Assembly (NCBI GenBank): GCA_903839855.1
Contig: CAIMEB010000057.1
Coordinates: forward strand, 20,525 to 84,524
Reading direction: 5' to 3'
DNA length: 64,000 nucleotides
Origin: an uncultured Methylococcaceae bacterium
Lineage (GTDB): Bacteria; Pseudomonadota; Gammaproteobacteria; Methylococcales; Methylomonadaceae
Positions within the stretch are counted from its first letter, which is position 1. Each line of letters starts with the position of its first letter. This document shows, piece after piece, positions 46,335-56,246 of this stretch. The position numbers and the translations under genes were made by a program. The notes below the pieces were generated by a model. The model was given only the letters and a program-made list of their open reading frames with translations. It was not told the DNA's origin and searched no databases.

Positions 46335-49013
46335 ATGAACAATAGCCTAATTTCAGAGATTACCGGACAAAATGACATTGATCCTACAGAAACTAAAGAA
46401 TGGATTGAAGCGCTACAATCGGTATTAGAGCAAGACGGTAGTGAACGCGCCCATTTCCTTATAGAACAACTGGTTGCTGCAACTCGGCAATCAGGCTTCG
46501 ATATACCCTTTAGTGCCAATACTGCTTACATAAACACTATTCCCGTCTCTCGACAAGCACAGTTTCCTGGTGACGCAACTATAGAACAACGCATTCGTTC
46601 TTATGTGCGCTGGAATGCTATGATGATGGTATTAAGAGCCAACAAACATACCAATGTCGGTGGTCATATTGCCAGCTTCGCGTCTGCAGCAACTCTTTAT
46701 GATGTGGGTTATAACCATTTTTGGCATGCACCTTCAGAAAATCATGATGGTGATTTAATCTTCACCCAGGGACATTTAACACCCGGAGATTATGCACGTG
46801 CCTTCTTATTAGGCAGGCTAACCCAAGAACAATTGGATAGCTTCCGCCAAGAAGTGGACGGTAATGGCTTACCTTCTTATCCACATCCTTGGTTAATGCA
46901 GGATTTTTGGCAATTCCCCACCGTATCTATGGGTCTTGGCCCCATCATGGCTATTTACCAGGCTCGTTTTATGCGTTATTTGCAAGACCGAGGTTTTGCT
47001 GATACTTCAAATCGTAAAGTGTGGAGTTTCCTGGGTGACGGCGAGACGGACGAACCAGAATCATTAGGTGCGATTGGCATGGCTGGTCGTGAGAAACTTG
47101 ATAACCTAATTTTTGTTATCAACTGTAACTTACAACGTTTAGACGGCCCCGTTCGTGGTAATGCTAAAATTATCCAAGAACTGGAAAGCGAGTTCCGTGG
47201 TGCAGGCTGGAATGTAATAAAACTGGTCTGGGGGCAACGTTGGGATGCCTTACTAGCCCGTGATAAAAAAGGTTTGTTGACTGCCCGAATGATGGCTTGT
47301 GTGGATGGTGACTTCCAAACCTTTAAAGCCAAAGACGGTGCTTATGTCCGCGAACATTTCTTTAACACTCAAGAATTAAAAGCCATGGTGGCTGACTGGT
47401 CTGACCGTGATATCTGGGAACTTAACCGGGGTGGTCATGACCCCTCCAAAACGTATGCCGCTTTCCATGCGGCTGTTAATCACAAAGGTCAACCCACGGT
47501 TATACTGGCTAAAACCATTAAAGGTTATGGCATGGGTTCCTCGGGTGAAGCTCAAAATATTTCTCATCAACAAAAGAAAATGAGTGAACTTTCACTCACC
47601 CACTTCCGTGATCGTTATGAATTACCTGTCACTGATGAAGAAATTCAGAAGCTGCCTTATCTGACCTTCCCTGAAGGTTCAAAAGAACTGGCTTATATGC
47701 AACAAAAACGCGCTGATCTCGGTGGACATCTACCGGCTAGGCGCACTAAATCTTATGCCTTGGATGTACCTGTTTTAAGTGATTTTAAAGCCTTATTAGA
47801 AGCCAGTGGTGAAGGCCGTGAAATTTCAACCACCATGGCCTTTGTGCGTTTACTGAACATCTTAGTCAAAGATAAAAACATTGGTAAACGAATCGTCCCA
47901 ATTGTTCCTGATGAATCAAGAACCTTTGGTATGGAAGGCATGTTTAGACAATTGGGTATTTGGTCACAAGTCGGACAACTTTATACGCCCCAAGATGCTG
48001 ATCAACTGATGTTCTATAAAGAAGACAAACATGGACAGGTTTTACAAGAAGGTATTAATGAGGCGGGAGGTCTTTGTGACTGGATTGCGGCAGGTACGGC
48101 CTATTCAACACACAACGTGCCCATGATTCCGTTCTTTATTTACTACTCTATGTTTGGTTTCCAGCGCGTAGGTGATTTAATTTGGGCAGCGGCTGATCAA
48201 AGAACACGTGGCTTCTTAATGGGTGGTACAGCGGGTAGAACCACCTTAAATGGCGAAGGTTTACAACATGAAGATGGTCATAGCCATTTAATGTCAGCCA
48301 CCGTACCTAACTGTATCTCTTATGATCCGACTTATGCTTATGAACTAGCGGTCATTATTCAAGATGGTTTGCACCGGATGTATGTTGAACAAGAAGATGT
48401 GTTCTATTACATAACCGTGATGAATGAAAACTACAGTCATCCAGCAATGCCAAAGGGTATTGAACTCGACATCTTAAAAGGCATGTATAAATTCCGACAA
48501 GGTGAAGAAAGTAAAGCGCCACGCGTACAGTTATTAGGCTCGGGTACTATCTTCCGTGAAGTTGAATTTGCGGCTGAATTACTTAAAAATGACTGGGGTG
48601 TTGAAGCAGATTTATGGAGTTGCCCAAGCTTTACAGAATTGGCTCGTGATGGTCAAGCCTGTGAGCGTTGGAACAGATTACACCCAACCGAACCCGCTAA
48701 ACAGTCTCACGTGGCCAGTTGTTTAGATAATGCTATAGGGCCTGTTATTGCTTCAACCGACTACACTCGTGCTTTTGCCGAACAGATTCGCGCTTACATA
48801 AAATCACCTTATACGGTGTTAGGTACCGATGGTTTTGGTCGCTCAGATACCCGTGAAAACTTAAGACGTTTCTTTGAGGTTGACCGTTACCATGTCACCC
48901 TTGCGGCTCTGAAGAGTTTGGCTGATTTAGGTCAATTTGAGGCCAATAAAGTCGAGGTCGCTATTGCTAAATATGGCATTGCGACAGAAATTAAAGCACC
49001 TTGGCTAATTTAA
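46335..49013 (+). CDS. aceE: Pyruvate dehydrogenase E1 (homodimeric type) AceE
   Basis: Thiamine-diphosphate enzyme that decarboxylates pyruvate and acetylates the lipoyl groups of AceF. 892 residues, single-chain E1 as in E. coli. ThDP/Mg site SFLGDGETDEPESLGAIGMA ending VINCNLQRLDGPVRGN (GDG to NCN); HVGGHIASFAS and QGHLTPGDYARAFL near the N-terminus carry conserved active-site His residues. No pdhR-type regulator gene precedes it. Confidence 0.97.
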   Translation: MNNSLISEITGQNDIDPTETKEWIEALQSVLEQDGSERAHFLIEQLVAATRQSGFDIPFSANTAYINTIPVSRQAQFPGDATIEQRIRSYVRWNAMMMVLRANKHTNVGGHIASFASAATLYDVGYNHFWHAPSENHDGDLIFTQGHLTPGDYARAFLLGRLTQEQLDSFRQEVDGNGLPSYPHPWLMQDFWQFPTVSMGLGPIMAIYQARFMRYLQDRGFADTSNRKVWSFLGDGETDEPESLGAIGMAGREKLDNLIFVINCNLQRLDGPVRGNAKIIQELESEFRGAGWNVIKLVWGQRWDALLARDKKGLLTARMMACVDGDFQTFKAKDGAYVREHFFNTQELKAMVADWSDRDIWELNRGGHDPSKTYAAFHAAVNHKGQPTVILAKTIKGYGMGSSGEAQNISHQQKKMSELSLTHFRDRYELPVTDEEIQKLPYLTFPEGSKELAYMQQKRADLGGHLPARRTKSYALDVPVLSDFKALLEASGEGREISTTMAFVRLLNILVKDKNIGKRIVPIVPDESRTFGMEGMFRQLGIWSQVGQLYTPQDADQLMFYKEDKHGQVLQEGINEAGGLCDWIAAGTAYSTHNVPMIPFFIYYSMFGFQRVGDLIWAAADQRTRGFLMGGTAGRTTLNGEGLQHEDGHSHLMSATVPNCISYDPTYAYELAVIIQDGLHRMYVEQEDVFYYITVMNENYSHPAMPKGIELDILKGMYKFRQGEESKAPRVQLLGSGTIFREVEFAAELLKNDWGVEADLWSCPSFTELARDGQACERWNRLHPTEPAKQSHVASCLDNAIGPVIASTDYTRAFAEQIRAYIKSPYTVLGTDGFGRSDTRENLRRFFEVDRYHVTLAALKSLADLGQFEANKVEVAIAKYGIATEIKAPWLI

Positions 49014-49028
49014 CGTAAGGATAGTGAA

Positions 49029-50339
49029 ATGACTCAATTGTTTGAAATTAGAGTTCCCGATGTCGGCAATGTAGCCGAAATTGATGTAGTTGAAGTCTTA
49101 ATTAAAGCCGGTGATGTAGTTGAACTAGAACAAACCGTTGCTACGCTTGAAACTGACAAAGCCAGCATGGAGTTACCCTCTAGCGCTACAGGTACCATTC
49201 AAGAGGTTTACATCAAACCCGGTGACAAGGTTTCTGAAGGCACCCTGATAGCAACCGTATTAGCCAGCGCAGGCAGTGTCGCTGAAACCGCTGCGCCTGT
49301 CGCAGTTGCTGAAGTCCCAACGGCTGCTCCCGTAGTTGAAAAAGCACCAGAACCTATTGAGGCACCAACCCCAGTTGCGGCAGTCGCTGTTGCAACTAGC
49401 GCATCAATTCCTGTACTGGTGGACAACGATACCACAGCCCATAGAGCTCATGCTTCACCTTCGGTACGTCTTTTTGCCCGTGAACTAGGCGTTGATGTAG
49501 CCAAGATAACAACAGGCAGTGGGCGTAAAGGTCGCATCTTAAAAGATGACGTAAAGAACTATGTTAAAAAAGCACTCAATGAAAACCCTGTGTCAACTGG
49601 TTCCGGCATTCCAAGTATCCCCGCTGTTGACTTTACGCCGTTTGGAGAGACTGAAGTTTTAAAACTCAGCAAAATCAAACGTCTTACTGGTCAAAACTTA
49701 AGTCGTGTCTGGTTAAACTTACCTCTGGTCACATACCATGAAGAAGCCGACATCACTGATTTAGAGGCTTTCCGTAATACCTTAAATGCTGAAAAAGCCA
49801 AAGGGGAAGTTAAGATTACCGGCTTGATGTTTATTATTAAAGCCTTGGTTGCTGCCATGCAGCAATTTCCAAACTTTAATTCCTCTTTATCACCCGATGG
49901 CGAAAGCTTAATTCTTAAGAAATACTTCAACGTAGGTATTGCGGTTGATACACCCAATGGTTTGGTAGTACCTGTGTTACGTAACGTTAATACCAAGAGT
50001 ATTACTGAACTTGCTCAAGAACTGGCCGAGAAATCTGAAAAAGCCCGTCAAGGTAAATTGATGCCCAGCGACATGCAAGGCGGTTGTATCACTATTTCAA
50101 GTTTGGGTGGTATTGGTGGTACTGCCTTTACACCGATTGTTAATGCGCCTGAAGTTGCTATTCTTGGCGTCACACGCGCCAAAATACAACCGGTTTGGAA
50201 TGGTAAAGAGTTTGTACCCCGTTTAATGATGCCTTTAGATTTAACCTACGATCACCGTGTGATAGACGGTGCAGAAGGCGCAAGATTTATGGCGGCAGTC
50301 AAACAATATCTAGGTGATATTCGCCGCTTATTACTTTAA
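49029..50339 (+). CDS. aceF: Dihydrolipoyl acetyltransferase E2 AceF
   Basis: Core of the pyruvate dehydrogenase complex, 436 residues. One lipoyl domain (about 1-78, Lys44 in ETDKASMEL), an Ala/Pro-rich linker (about 82-135), the peripheral-subunit-binding domain (HASPSVRLFARELGVDVAKITTGSGRKGRILKDDV) and the catalytic domain ending with LTYDHRVIDGAEGARF (catalytic His). E. coli AceF has three lipoyl domains, this one a single copy. Fifteen bp after aceE. Confidence 0.96.
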   Translation: MTQLFEIRVPDVGNVAEIDVVEVLIKAGDVVELEQTVATLETDKASMELPSSATGTIQEVYIKPGDKVSEGTLIATVLASAGSVAETAAPVAVAEVPTAAPVVEKAPEPIEAPTPVAAVAVATSASIPVLVDNDTTAHRAHASPSVRLFARELGVDVAKITTGSGRKGRILKDDVKNYVKKALNENPVSTGSGIPSIPAVDFTPFGETEVLKLSKIKRLTGQNLSRVWLNLPLVTYHEEADITDLEAFRNTLNAEKAKGEVKITGLMFIIKALVAAMQQFPNFNSSLSPDGESLILKKYFNVGIAVDTPNGLVVPVLRNVNTKSITELAQELAEKSEKARQGKLMPSDMQGGCITISSLGGIGGTAFTPIVNAPEVAILGVTRAKIQPVWNGKEFVPRLMMPLDLTYDHRVIDGAEGARFMAAVKQYLGDIRRLLL

Positions 50340-50358
50340 TACGGGATAGACTACTAAT

Positions 50359-51774
50359 ATGACTGAGACAGTTTTAAACGCAGAAGTTTTAGTGTTGGGT
50401 GGCGGCCCTGGTGGATATAGCGCTGCTTTTCGTGCAGCCGATTTAGGTAAACAAGTGGTTCTGGTTGAACGCTTCCCTGTGCTGGGTGGTGTTTGCCTTA
50501 ACGTGGGCTGTATACCTTCAAAAGCTTTATTACATGCGGCACAAATTATTCATGAAGTAGATGAATTTGAGGCGCATGGGGTAAGTTACGGCAAACCCAG
50601 CATCGATATTGATAAAATTAGAAGCTGGAAAGAAAGCATAACCAAAACTTTAAATGATGGTCTTGCCGGACTGGTTAAACAACGTAAAGTGACTTATGTT
50701 CGAGGCAATGGCAAGTTTACTTCTGCGAATACCTTAGCGGTTGAAATGCCTGAGGGTACTCAAACCATTCGTTTTGATCAAGCCATTATCGCGGCAGGTT
50801 CTAGACCCACTCAAATCCCCGTTTTTCCTCACGATGATCCTCGGCTATGGGATTCAACGGATGCTTTGCAACTTAAAGAGATTCCTAAAAAACTCTTGAT
50901 TGTCGGAGGCGGCATTATTGGTTTAGAAATGGCTACGGTTTATCATGCCATGGGTTCAGAAATCAGTGTGGTTGAGTTAATGGATCAGATTATTCCAGGT
51001 TGTGATAAAGACTTGGTTACTCCATTGGCAAGACGCATTAAAACACAATATAAAAACATTTGGTTAGAAACGAAAGTCACTGCGATTGAAGCCCTCACTG
51101 AAGGTCTTAAAGTTTCGTTTGAAGGTAAAGGCGCACCTGAATCAGAGCTATTTGATGCCGTATTAGTTGCTGTAGGCCGTAGACCTAATGGCTTGTTAAT
51201 CGGTGCTGACTTAGCGGGTATTAATGTCAATGAACAAGGCTTTATTAACGTTGATAAACAACAACGCACCAATGTAAACCACATCTTTGCTATTGGTGAC
51301 ATTGTTGGTAATCCTATGCTAGCTCATAAAGCCGTGCATGAAGGTAAAGTGGCAGCAGAAGTCATCGCCGGGCATAAGGCTCATTTTGATGCTTTAACCA
51401 TTCCTTCTGTCGCTTATACAGACCCTGAAATAAGCTGGATGGGTCTTACCGAAAATCAAGCTAAACAACAGGGAATTGAATACGAAAAAGCGGTATTCCC
51501 TTGGGCAGCCAGTGGTCGCTCTTTATGCTTAGGCCGTAAAGAAGGTTTAACTAAGATTATCTGTGAAAAAGAAACCGGTCGGATTTTGGGAGCGGGTATG
51601 GTGGGTACCAATGCGGGTGAATTAATTTCAGAAGCCGTCTTGGCACTGGAAATGGGCGCGGATGCTGAAGATATCAGTTTAACGATTCATCCACATCCTA
51701 CACTGGCAGAAACATTTGGTTTTGCCGCTGAAATGATCACAGGCACTATTACTGATCTTTATATTAAAAAATAA
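50359..51774 (+). CDS. lpd: Dihydrolipoyl dehydrogenase E3
   Basis: Flavoprotein that reoxidises dihydrolipoamide with NAD+. 471 residues: FAD motif VLVLGGGPGGYSAAFRAADLG, redox disulfide GGVCLNVGCIPSK (Cys46, Cys51), NAD motif LLIVGGGIIGLEMA, IFAIGDIVGNPMLAHKA and C-terminal TIHPHPTLAETFGFAAE with the catalytic His-Glu. No extra N-terminal lipoyl domain. Third gene of the pdh operon, followed by a terminator. Confidence 0.96.
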   Translation: MTETVLNAEVLVLGGGPGGYSAAFRAADLGKQVVLVERFPVLGGVCLNVGCIPSKALLHAAQIIHEVDEFEAHGVSYGKPSIDIDKIRSWKESITKTLNDGLAGLVKQRKVTYVRGNGKFTSANTLAVEMPEGTQTIRFDQAIIAAGSRPTQIPVFPHDDPRLWDSTDALQLKEIPKKLLIVGGGIIGLEMATVYHAMGSEISVVELMDQIIPGCDKDLVTPLARRIKTQYKNIWLETKVTAIEALTEGLKVSFEGKGAPESELFDAVLVAVGRRPNGLLIGADLAGINVNEQGFINVDKQQRTNVNHIFAIGDIVGNPMLAHKAVHEGKVAAEVIAGHKAHFDALTIPSVAYTDPEISWMGLTENQAKQQGIEYEKAVFPWAASGRSLCLGRKEGLTKIICEKETGRILGAGMVGTNAGELISEAVLALEMGADAEDISLTIHPHPTLAETFGFAAEMITGTITDLYIKK

Positions 51775-51801
51775 GCAATTTGTCAGCAAGGCGAGGGGCT
51801 G

Positions 51802-51838
51802 CGGGGGTTTTATCTAATACCCCCTAACCCCCGTTTTT
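51802..51838 (+). terminator. Rho-independent terminator of the pdh operon
   Basis: CGGGGGTT and AACCCCCG make a perfect 8-bp GC-rich stem with a 16-nt loop, followed by TTTTT, 27 bp after the lpd stop. Confidence 0.88.
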
Positions 51839-51861
51839 AAATAGGAGGGGAGAATTAAAAA

Positions 51862-52599
51862 CTACCCTTGCGTATCCTTAATCTTCTTTTTTATCTCATT
51901 AACATATAAAGTAGCGCCTATCACGGCGGCTGGCGCGATAATTATATTGATAACAGGCAGTGTTAAGCCCATAGCGGCAACGCCACCAAAACTTAAAGCA
52001 CCTAACCGAACGCTGCCCACCAAGCGCTTCTGATCAGAAAATAATACTCCAGCATTTTCCAACGGATAGGCAAAATATTCCAAAGCCATACCCCAGGCAC
52101 CAAACAAAGCCCACAAAAAAGGTGCCAGCACATTAACACCAGGAATTAACGACAGGATTAATAGCGGCAACGCTCTACTTAACAAGTACCCCGCACGATT
52201 TAACTCTGCCAACATGACTTTAACTAAAGGTTGTTCATCAATAACGCTAGGTTGACCGGTGATCAGCACCAGCGTTTTAGCGGATAATCTACCGTAAAAA
52301 GGCGAGGCCAATAAGTTGGCTAGCACAGTAAAGGTAAAGAATCCGGCAATAATGAAACTGACAAAAAACAGCGGCCATAATATCCAGCTTAACCAGCTTA
52401 GCCACCCAGGTATAAACTGATTGATCAAATTAGAAAGATAGTAGTAGCCCAGTACTAAGGCCACACCATACAACACAACATTAATCAGAATCGGAATTAA
52501 AACAAAGCGCCGTAGTTCTGTACTGGCTAATAAATTAAGCCCTTTAAACAAATATCCAACGGCTAAAACGGGATTATTACCCTTTTTATCAAATAACAT
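51862..52599 (-). CDS. EI24/CysZ-like membrane protein
   Basis: 245-residue integral membrane protein of the CysZ/EI24 family: GYLFKGLNLLASTELRRFVLIPILIN at the start, LANLLASPFYGRLSAKTL in the middle and an Ile/Val-rich C-terminal helix pair. CysZ is a sulfate uptake channel in E. coli; the family is broader, so sulfate is only a suggestion. Its start lies 11 bp inside the 3' end of mtnA. Confidence 0.82.
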   Translation of the reverse strand: MLFDKKGNNPVLAVGYLFKGLNLLASTELRRFVLIPILINVVLYGVALVLGYYYLSNLINQFIPGWLSWLSWILWPLFFVSFIIAGFFTFTVLANLLASPFYGRLSAKTLVLITGQPSVIDEQPLVKVMLAELNRAGYLLSRALPLLILSLIPGVNVLAPFLWALFGAWGMALEYFAYPLENAGVLFSDQKRLVGSVRLGALSFGGVAAMGLTLPVINIIIAPAAVIGATLYVNEIKKKIKDTQG

Positions 52600-53632
52600 C
52601 TTTTATCTCCAGCATACCGTGTTGAGTTGGATTTAAAACAACACCCCGTTCTGTGACAATAGCAGAAATTAATTCAGCAGGGGTGACATCAAAAACAGGA
52701 TTCCAGGCACTCACTAAAGAACCTTCCGTATTATAACAAGTTGGCAGTAACTCATTAAGGTTACGATGTTCAATCTCTATGAGTTCACCGCTCTCAATAG
52801 TCCAGTCAATGGTGGTGGTAGGTGCCACTACCATCAACTTAACGCCATGCTGTTTGGCTACTATTGCCAGCGAGTAAGTGCCTACTTTATTCGCAGTATC
52901 GCCATTCGCAGCAATTCTGTCAGCACCCACAATAATCCAGTCTATTGCTCCTGACTTCATTAACCAAGCCGCCGCCGAATCTGCTAACAACGTCACCGGA
53001 ATATTATCTTGTGCTAATTCCCAAACGGTTAATCGCGCACCTTGCAGCCAAGGTCGTGTTTCGCCTGCATACACGTTTAAAGCTTGCCGACTCACCGCAC
53101 TGCGAATAACTCCCAAGGCAGTACCATAACCGCCTGTTGCTAAAGCACCCGCATTACAATGCGTCATCACTCCCTTAGCGCCGACTAGTAAATCAGCTCC
53201 TAATTGACCCATTTGCCTATTTGCCACAATATCATCGGCATGAATCTTCTCGGCCCAAGCCACACAGGCCATCACTGGATTTTCTGGAGCCTGCTCTAAA
53301 ACAGCCTGCATTTGTGCCAAGGCCCAAAATAAATTAACCGCTGTTGGTCGAGACTTTGCCAACAAAGCGATATCTTCGGCAACAGACTGCTGCCAATGAT
53401 TAGGAGCCTCTAAATAATGCTGACTAACCGACAAAGCAACCCCATAAGCGGCAGCAATTCCAATAGCCGGCGCACCCCGCACTCGCATCGTCACTATCGC
53501 TTCGGCAACCCCCTTGGCATCATGATACTCATCATAAATTAGCTTATCAGGCAGTTGTCGTTGGTCAAGCACTCTTAAATACGTACCCGTCCATTGAAGT
53601 GCTTTTACCGTCCCGTTATTTTGTTCTGTCAT
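52589..53632 (-). CDS. mtnA: Methylthioribose-1-phosphate isomerase MtnA
   Basis: Converts 5-methylthioribose-1-phosphate to 5-methylthioribulose-1-phosphate in methionine salvage. 347 residues of the eIF2B-like fold: MRVRGAPAIGIAAAYG, THCNAGALATGGYGTALGV (catalytic Cys), GADRIAANGDTANKVGTYSLA (catalytic Asp). It is divergent, across 65 bp, from a deaminase-like gene acting on the same intermediates. Other mtn genes are not in the window. Confidence 0.95.
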   Translation of the reverse strand: MTEQNNGTVKALQWTGTYLRVLDQRQLPDKLIYDEYHDAKGVAEAIVTMRVRGAPAIGIAAAYGVALSVSQHYLEAPNHWQQSVAEDIALLAKSRPTAVNLFWALAQMQAVLEQAPENPVMACVAWAEKIHADDIVANRQMGQLGADLLVGAKGVMTHCNAGALATGGYGTALGVIRSAVSRQALNVYAGETRPWLQGARLTVWELAQDNIPVTLLADSAAAWLMKSGAIDWIIVGADRIAANGDTANKVGTYSLAIVAKQHGVKLMVVAPTTTIDWTIESGELIEIEHRNLNELLPTCYNTEGSLVSAWNPVFDVTPAELISAIVTERGVVLNPTQHGMLEIKDVI

Positions 53633-53697
53633 TATTTAATAATACCCGATGGTAAAAGTTATAATTCTCTACATTATCTTTAAAATAGGAGCCACAC

Positions 53698-55011
53698 ATG
53701 ATCGTCGACACCCTTATTCATGCGCGTTGGATTATACCTGTTGAGCCTGAATCAGTAACCTATGAGCACCATACGCTGGTCATTAATAAAGGGAAAATTA
53801 TTGACTTATTACCAACGTTTGAAGGCAAACGAAAATACACCGGAACAAACACTGAACAGTTAGACACTCATGCTTTGCTACCCGGCTTAATCAATTGTCA
53901 CACACATGCTGCAATGACCTTGTTTCGGGGCATCGCCGATGATTTACCACTCATGGACTGGTTACAGAATCACATCTGGCCACTGGAACAAAAATGGCTG
54001 AGTCCTGAATTTGTTAAAGACGGTACTGAACTAGCCATCGCTGAAATGATTCTAGGGGGAACCACCTGCTTTAATGATATGTATTTCTTCCCTGACATTA
54101 CTGCCGCACAAGTATTACAGCATGGTATACGCGCCAAAGTCGGGTTAATTGTCGTTGATTTCCCCTCTGCCTGGGCACAAAACAGCGATGAATATATCAC
54201 GAAAGGTCTTGCCTTAAAAAAGCAACTCCTCGGTTCTAGTTTATGCACAACAGCTTTTGCTCCCCATGCCCCTTATACGGTATCAGATGAGGCCTTTAAA
54301 AATATCAAGGTGCTGGCGGATGACATAAATATCCCTATACATATTCATGTTCATGAAACCGCCCAAGAAGTAGAGCAGGCACTGGTACAGTTCAAACAAC
54401 GACCCTTACAACGATTACATGACTTAGGTATAATCAATCCGTCTTTAATAGCCGTTCATGCGACGCAATTAACGGATATAGAAATTCATCTTCTAGCCAA
54501 AGCTGGGGCTCATATCGTACATTGCCCAGAATCTAATTTAAAACTAGCTAGTGGCTTTAGCCCCATTGCCAAATGTTTAAGCGCAGGCGTCAATGTCGCC
54601 TTAGGCACGGATGGTGCAGCCAGTAATAATGACTTGGACATGTTCGGCGAAATGCGCACTGCCGCCCTTTTAGGTAAAGCGATTGCTGGTGATGCCAGCG
54701 CTATTCCAGCAATGACCGCATTACGTATGGCGACAATCAATGGTGCAAAGGCCTTAGGTTTAGAAGATTATTGTGGATCACTGAGTATTGGTAAAGAAGC
54801 GGATGTGATTGCGATTGATTTAAGCACTCTGGAAACACAGCCCCTTTATTGTCCTATTTCACACATAGTCTATACCGCGAATCGCCAACAAGTCGCTGAT
54901 GTCTGGGTGGCTGGTAAACACTTATTAAAAAAACGTCAACTAAGCACTATTAATACTGAACAGTTAAAAGTAAAAATAGCGCGATGGCAGGAACGATTGA
55001 AAATAATTTAA
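53698..55011 (+). CDS. TRZ/ATZ-family hydrolase, probable MTA/SAH deaminase
   Basis: 437-residue amidohydrolase. Metal ligands in NCHTHAAMTLFRG, HIHVHETAQE, AVHATQLTD and GTDGAASNNDLDMFGEMR. The family includes 5'-methylthioadenosine/S-adenosylhomocysteine deaminase and chlorohydrolases; the divergent mtnA makes the deaminase the likely reading, giving methylthioinosine as in Pseudomonas. AGGAGCC precedes the ATG and a TATAAT lies at 53660-53665. Confidence 0.88.
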   Translation: MIVDTLIHARWIIPVEPESVTYEHHTLVINKGKIIDLLPTFEGKRKYTGTNTEQLDTHALLPGLINCHTHAAMTLFRGIADDLPLMDWLQNHIWPLEQKWLSPEFVKDGTELAIAEMILGGTTCFNDMYFFPDITAAQVLQHGIRAKVGLIVVDFPSAWAQNSDEYITKGLALKKQLLGSSLCTTAFAPHAPYTVSDEAFKNIKVLADDINIPIHIHVHETAQEVEQALVQFKQRPLQRLHDLGIINPSLIAVHATQLTDIEIHLLAKAGAHIVHCPESNLKLASGFSPIAKCLSAGVNVALGTDGAASNNDLDMFGEMRTAALLGKAIAGDASAIPAMTALRMATINGAKALGLEDYCGSLSIGKEADVIAIDLSTLETQPLYCPISHIVYTANRQQVADVWVAGKHLLKKRQLSTINTEQLKVKIARWQERLKII

Positions 55012-55187
55012 GTACTCCTTATCGCCAATACCAGCGACAAGTGTTATAGTCTGAGGGTTAAACTGTTGAGTAACTATTTACATCATAAATCTTGCTCAAA
55101 TAGAATACAAAAACCCATTCTTACTAATTTAGGAAGAATATCTCAACGAGCACTCTCTTTATTAAAGCAGGAACAGCGTGATTAATT

Positions 55188-55877
55188 ATGAATAAAATTT
55201 TGCAAGCCATTATTTCTACAGTAAAAAAACTTTATGGTTCACTCCCTGAACAGAACTCACCGGAAACGCCCGCAGCCAAACCGACTACTCAGCAGAATAC
55301 AACCAGTCAACCTATAGTTACAGCGACAGCGAAAGAAGAACCCAAGGTAAATGAATCTATTAAGGTAAATCAATCTATTGTAGAACCTGTTCCTGAACCT
55401 GTCACAATAGAGGAGGTGACCGTAGAAGCCTCAGTTATCGAAGTATCAAAAATCACTACCGACAACTTTCCCCAAGATTCTATACAAAGACGTCACGCAC
55501 TCTTTCGATTACGAACCATTGTTGAAACTCTTAAAGGTCCTCGTCCCTCTGACTCTATTCAAAGCCGACATTACGACGCATTAATCAATAACCTCGTTAC
55601 GCAAGCCTTAACCGATAAAATAGTTCTCGAAAACTTACATAACAGTTATGAAAACCTTCCAAAAACTCTCGTCCAAGCCGATATAAAACCTACTGCTAAC
55701 ATTCAAGAATCGATAATTAAAGTTCAAGTCGAAGAAACACCTGTCACCACACAAATAGCCCAAAGCGAAATAAATACTGATAGCTTTATCCCTGTCCCCC
55801 CGACAGATTCGATTTTACGCCGCCATTACGACACCTTAATCAACAATGAAATCAACCGTCTTTTAGAAGAGTGCTGA
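55188..55877 (+). CDS. Hypothetical protein with DSIxRRHYDxLINN repeats
   Basis: 229 residues, not recognised. A short amphipathic start (MNKILQAIISTVKKLYGSLP), then a Pro/Thr/Glu/Val-rich disordered-looking stretch (about 20-90), and three copies of one motif: DSIQRRHALFRLR (97-109), DSIQSRHYDALINN (122-135) and DSILRRHYDTLINN (207-220), the first and third each preceded by TTDNF or NTDSF. No signal peptide or membrane segment is evident. Ribosome site weak. The last residues (EEC) and stop lie in the first bases of a repeat copy, so the original C-terminus may have been longer. Confidence 0.7.
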   Translation: MNKILQAIISTVKKLYGSLPEQNSPETPAAKPTTQQNTTSQPIVTATAKEEPKVNESIKVNQSIVEPVPEPVTIEEVTVEASVIEVSKITTDNFPQDSIQRRHALFRLRTIVETLKGPRPSDSIQSRHYDALINNLVTQALTDKIVLENLHNSYENLPKTLVQADIKPTANIQESIIKVQVEETPVTTQIAQSEINTDSFIPVPPTDSILRRHYDTLINNEINRLLEEC

Positions 55878-55923
55878 TTTTAAATAATGTTTATTTATGG
55901 TAAATTGCTTTATAAAATCAAAC
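55869..55923 (+). repeat. 55-bp repeat, left copy
   Basis: GAGTGCTGATTTTAAATAATG to TTTATAAAATCAAAC matches the sequence at 63863-63917 at roughly four of five positions, with no similarity beyond either end of the left copy. It is a plausible relic of the left end of the element that begins near 63863. Confidence 0.7.
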
Positions 55924-56246
55924 TTCAGACACACTGATCTCGGGAATTTAATTTGACCCCAATTTGAAGAACATGCGAAGATCTGTACACGGAAATAATG
56001 TTTCTGTTGCGTTTGAGATCAGTGCAAAGTTTTTCAATCACGTTACCCGTCATCACATTGGCTGAATGGTGAAGCCTTTGGGTAACGTAAAAAACGTTCG
56101 GTGTATTTTAATAGATTTTGATTTGGTTCTGTTTTAGAAGTATTTGTTATACTACGGGCACCTTAAAATTAGCTGGAATTTATTATGGTCACGATTAAGT
56201 TTATTTAATTTTAAGTCATATCCTAAATCTTTATATTGAATATAAA
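55924..56246. other. Intergenic region, 323 bp, before the MNT/HEPN pair
   Basis: No open frame with a ribosome site. CACGTTACCCGTCATCACA and GGTAACGTAAAAAACGTTC give short dyads of GTTACC/GGTAAC (about 56039-56089). Mixed, patchy sequence, as if several insertions had decayed here. The promoter of the toxin-antitoxin pair probably lies in the last 100 bp (TATACT at 56149-56154). Confidence 0.4.
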
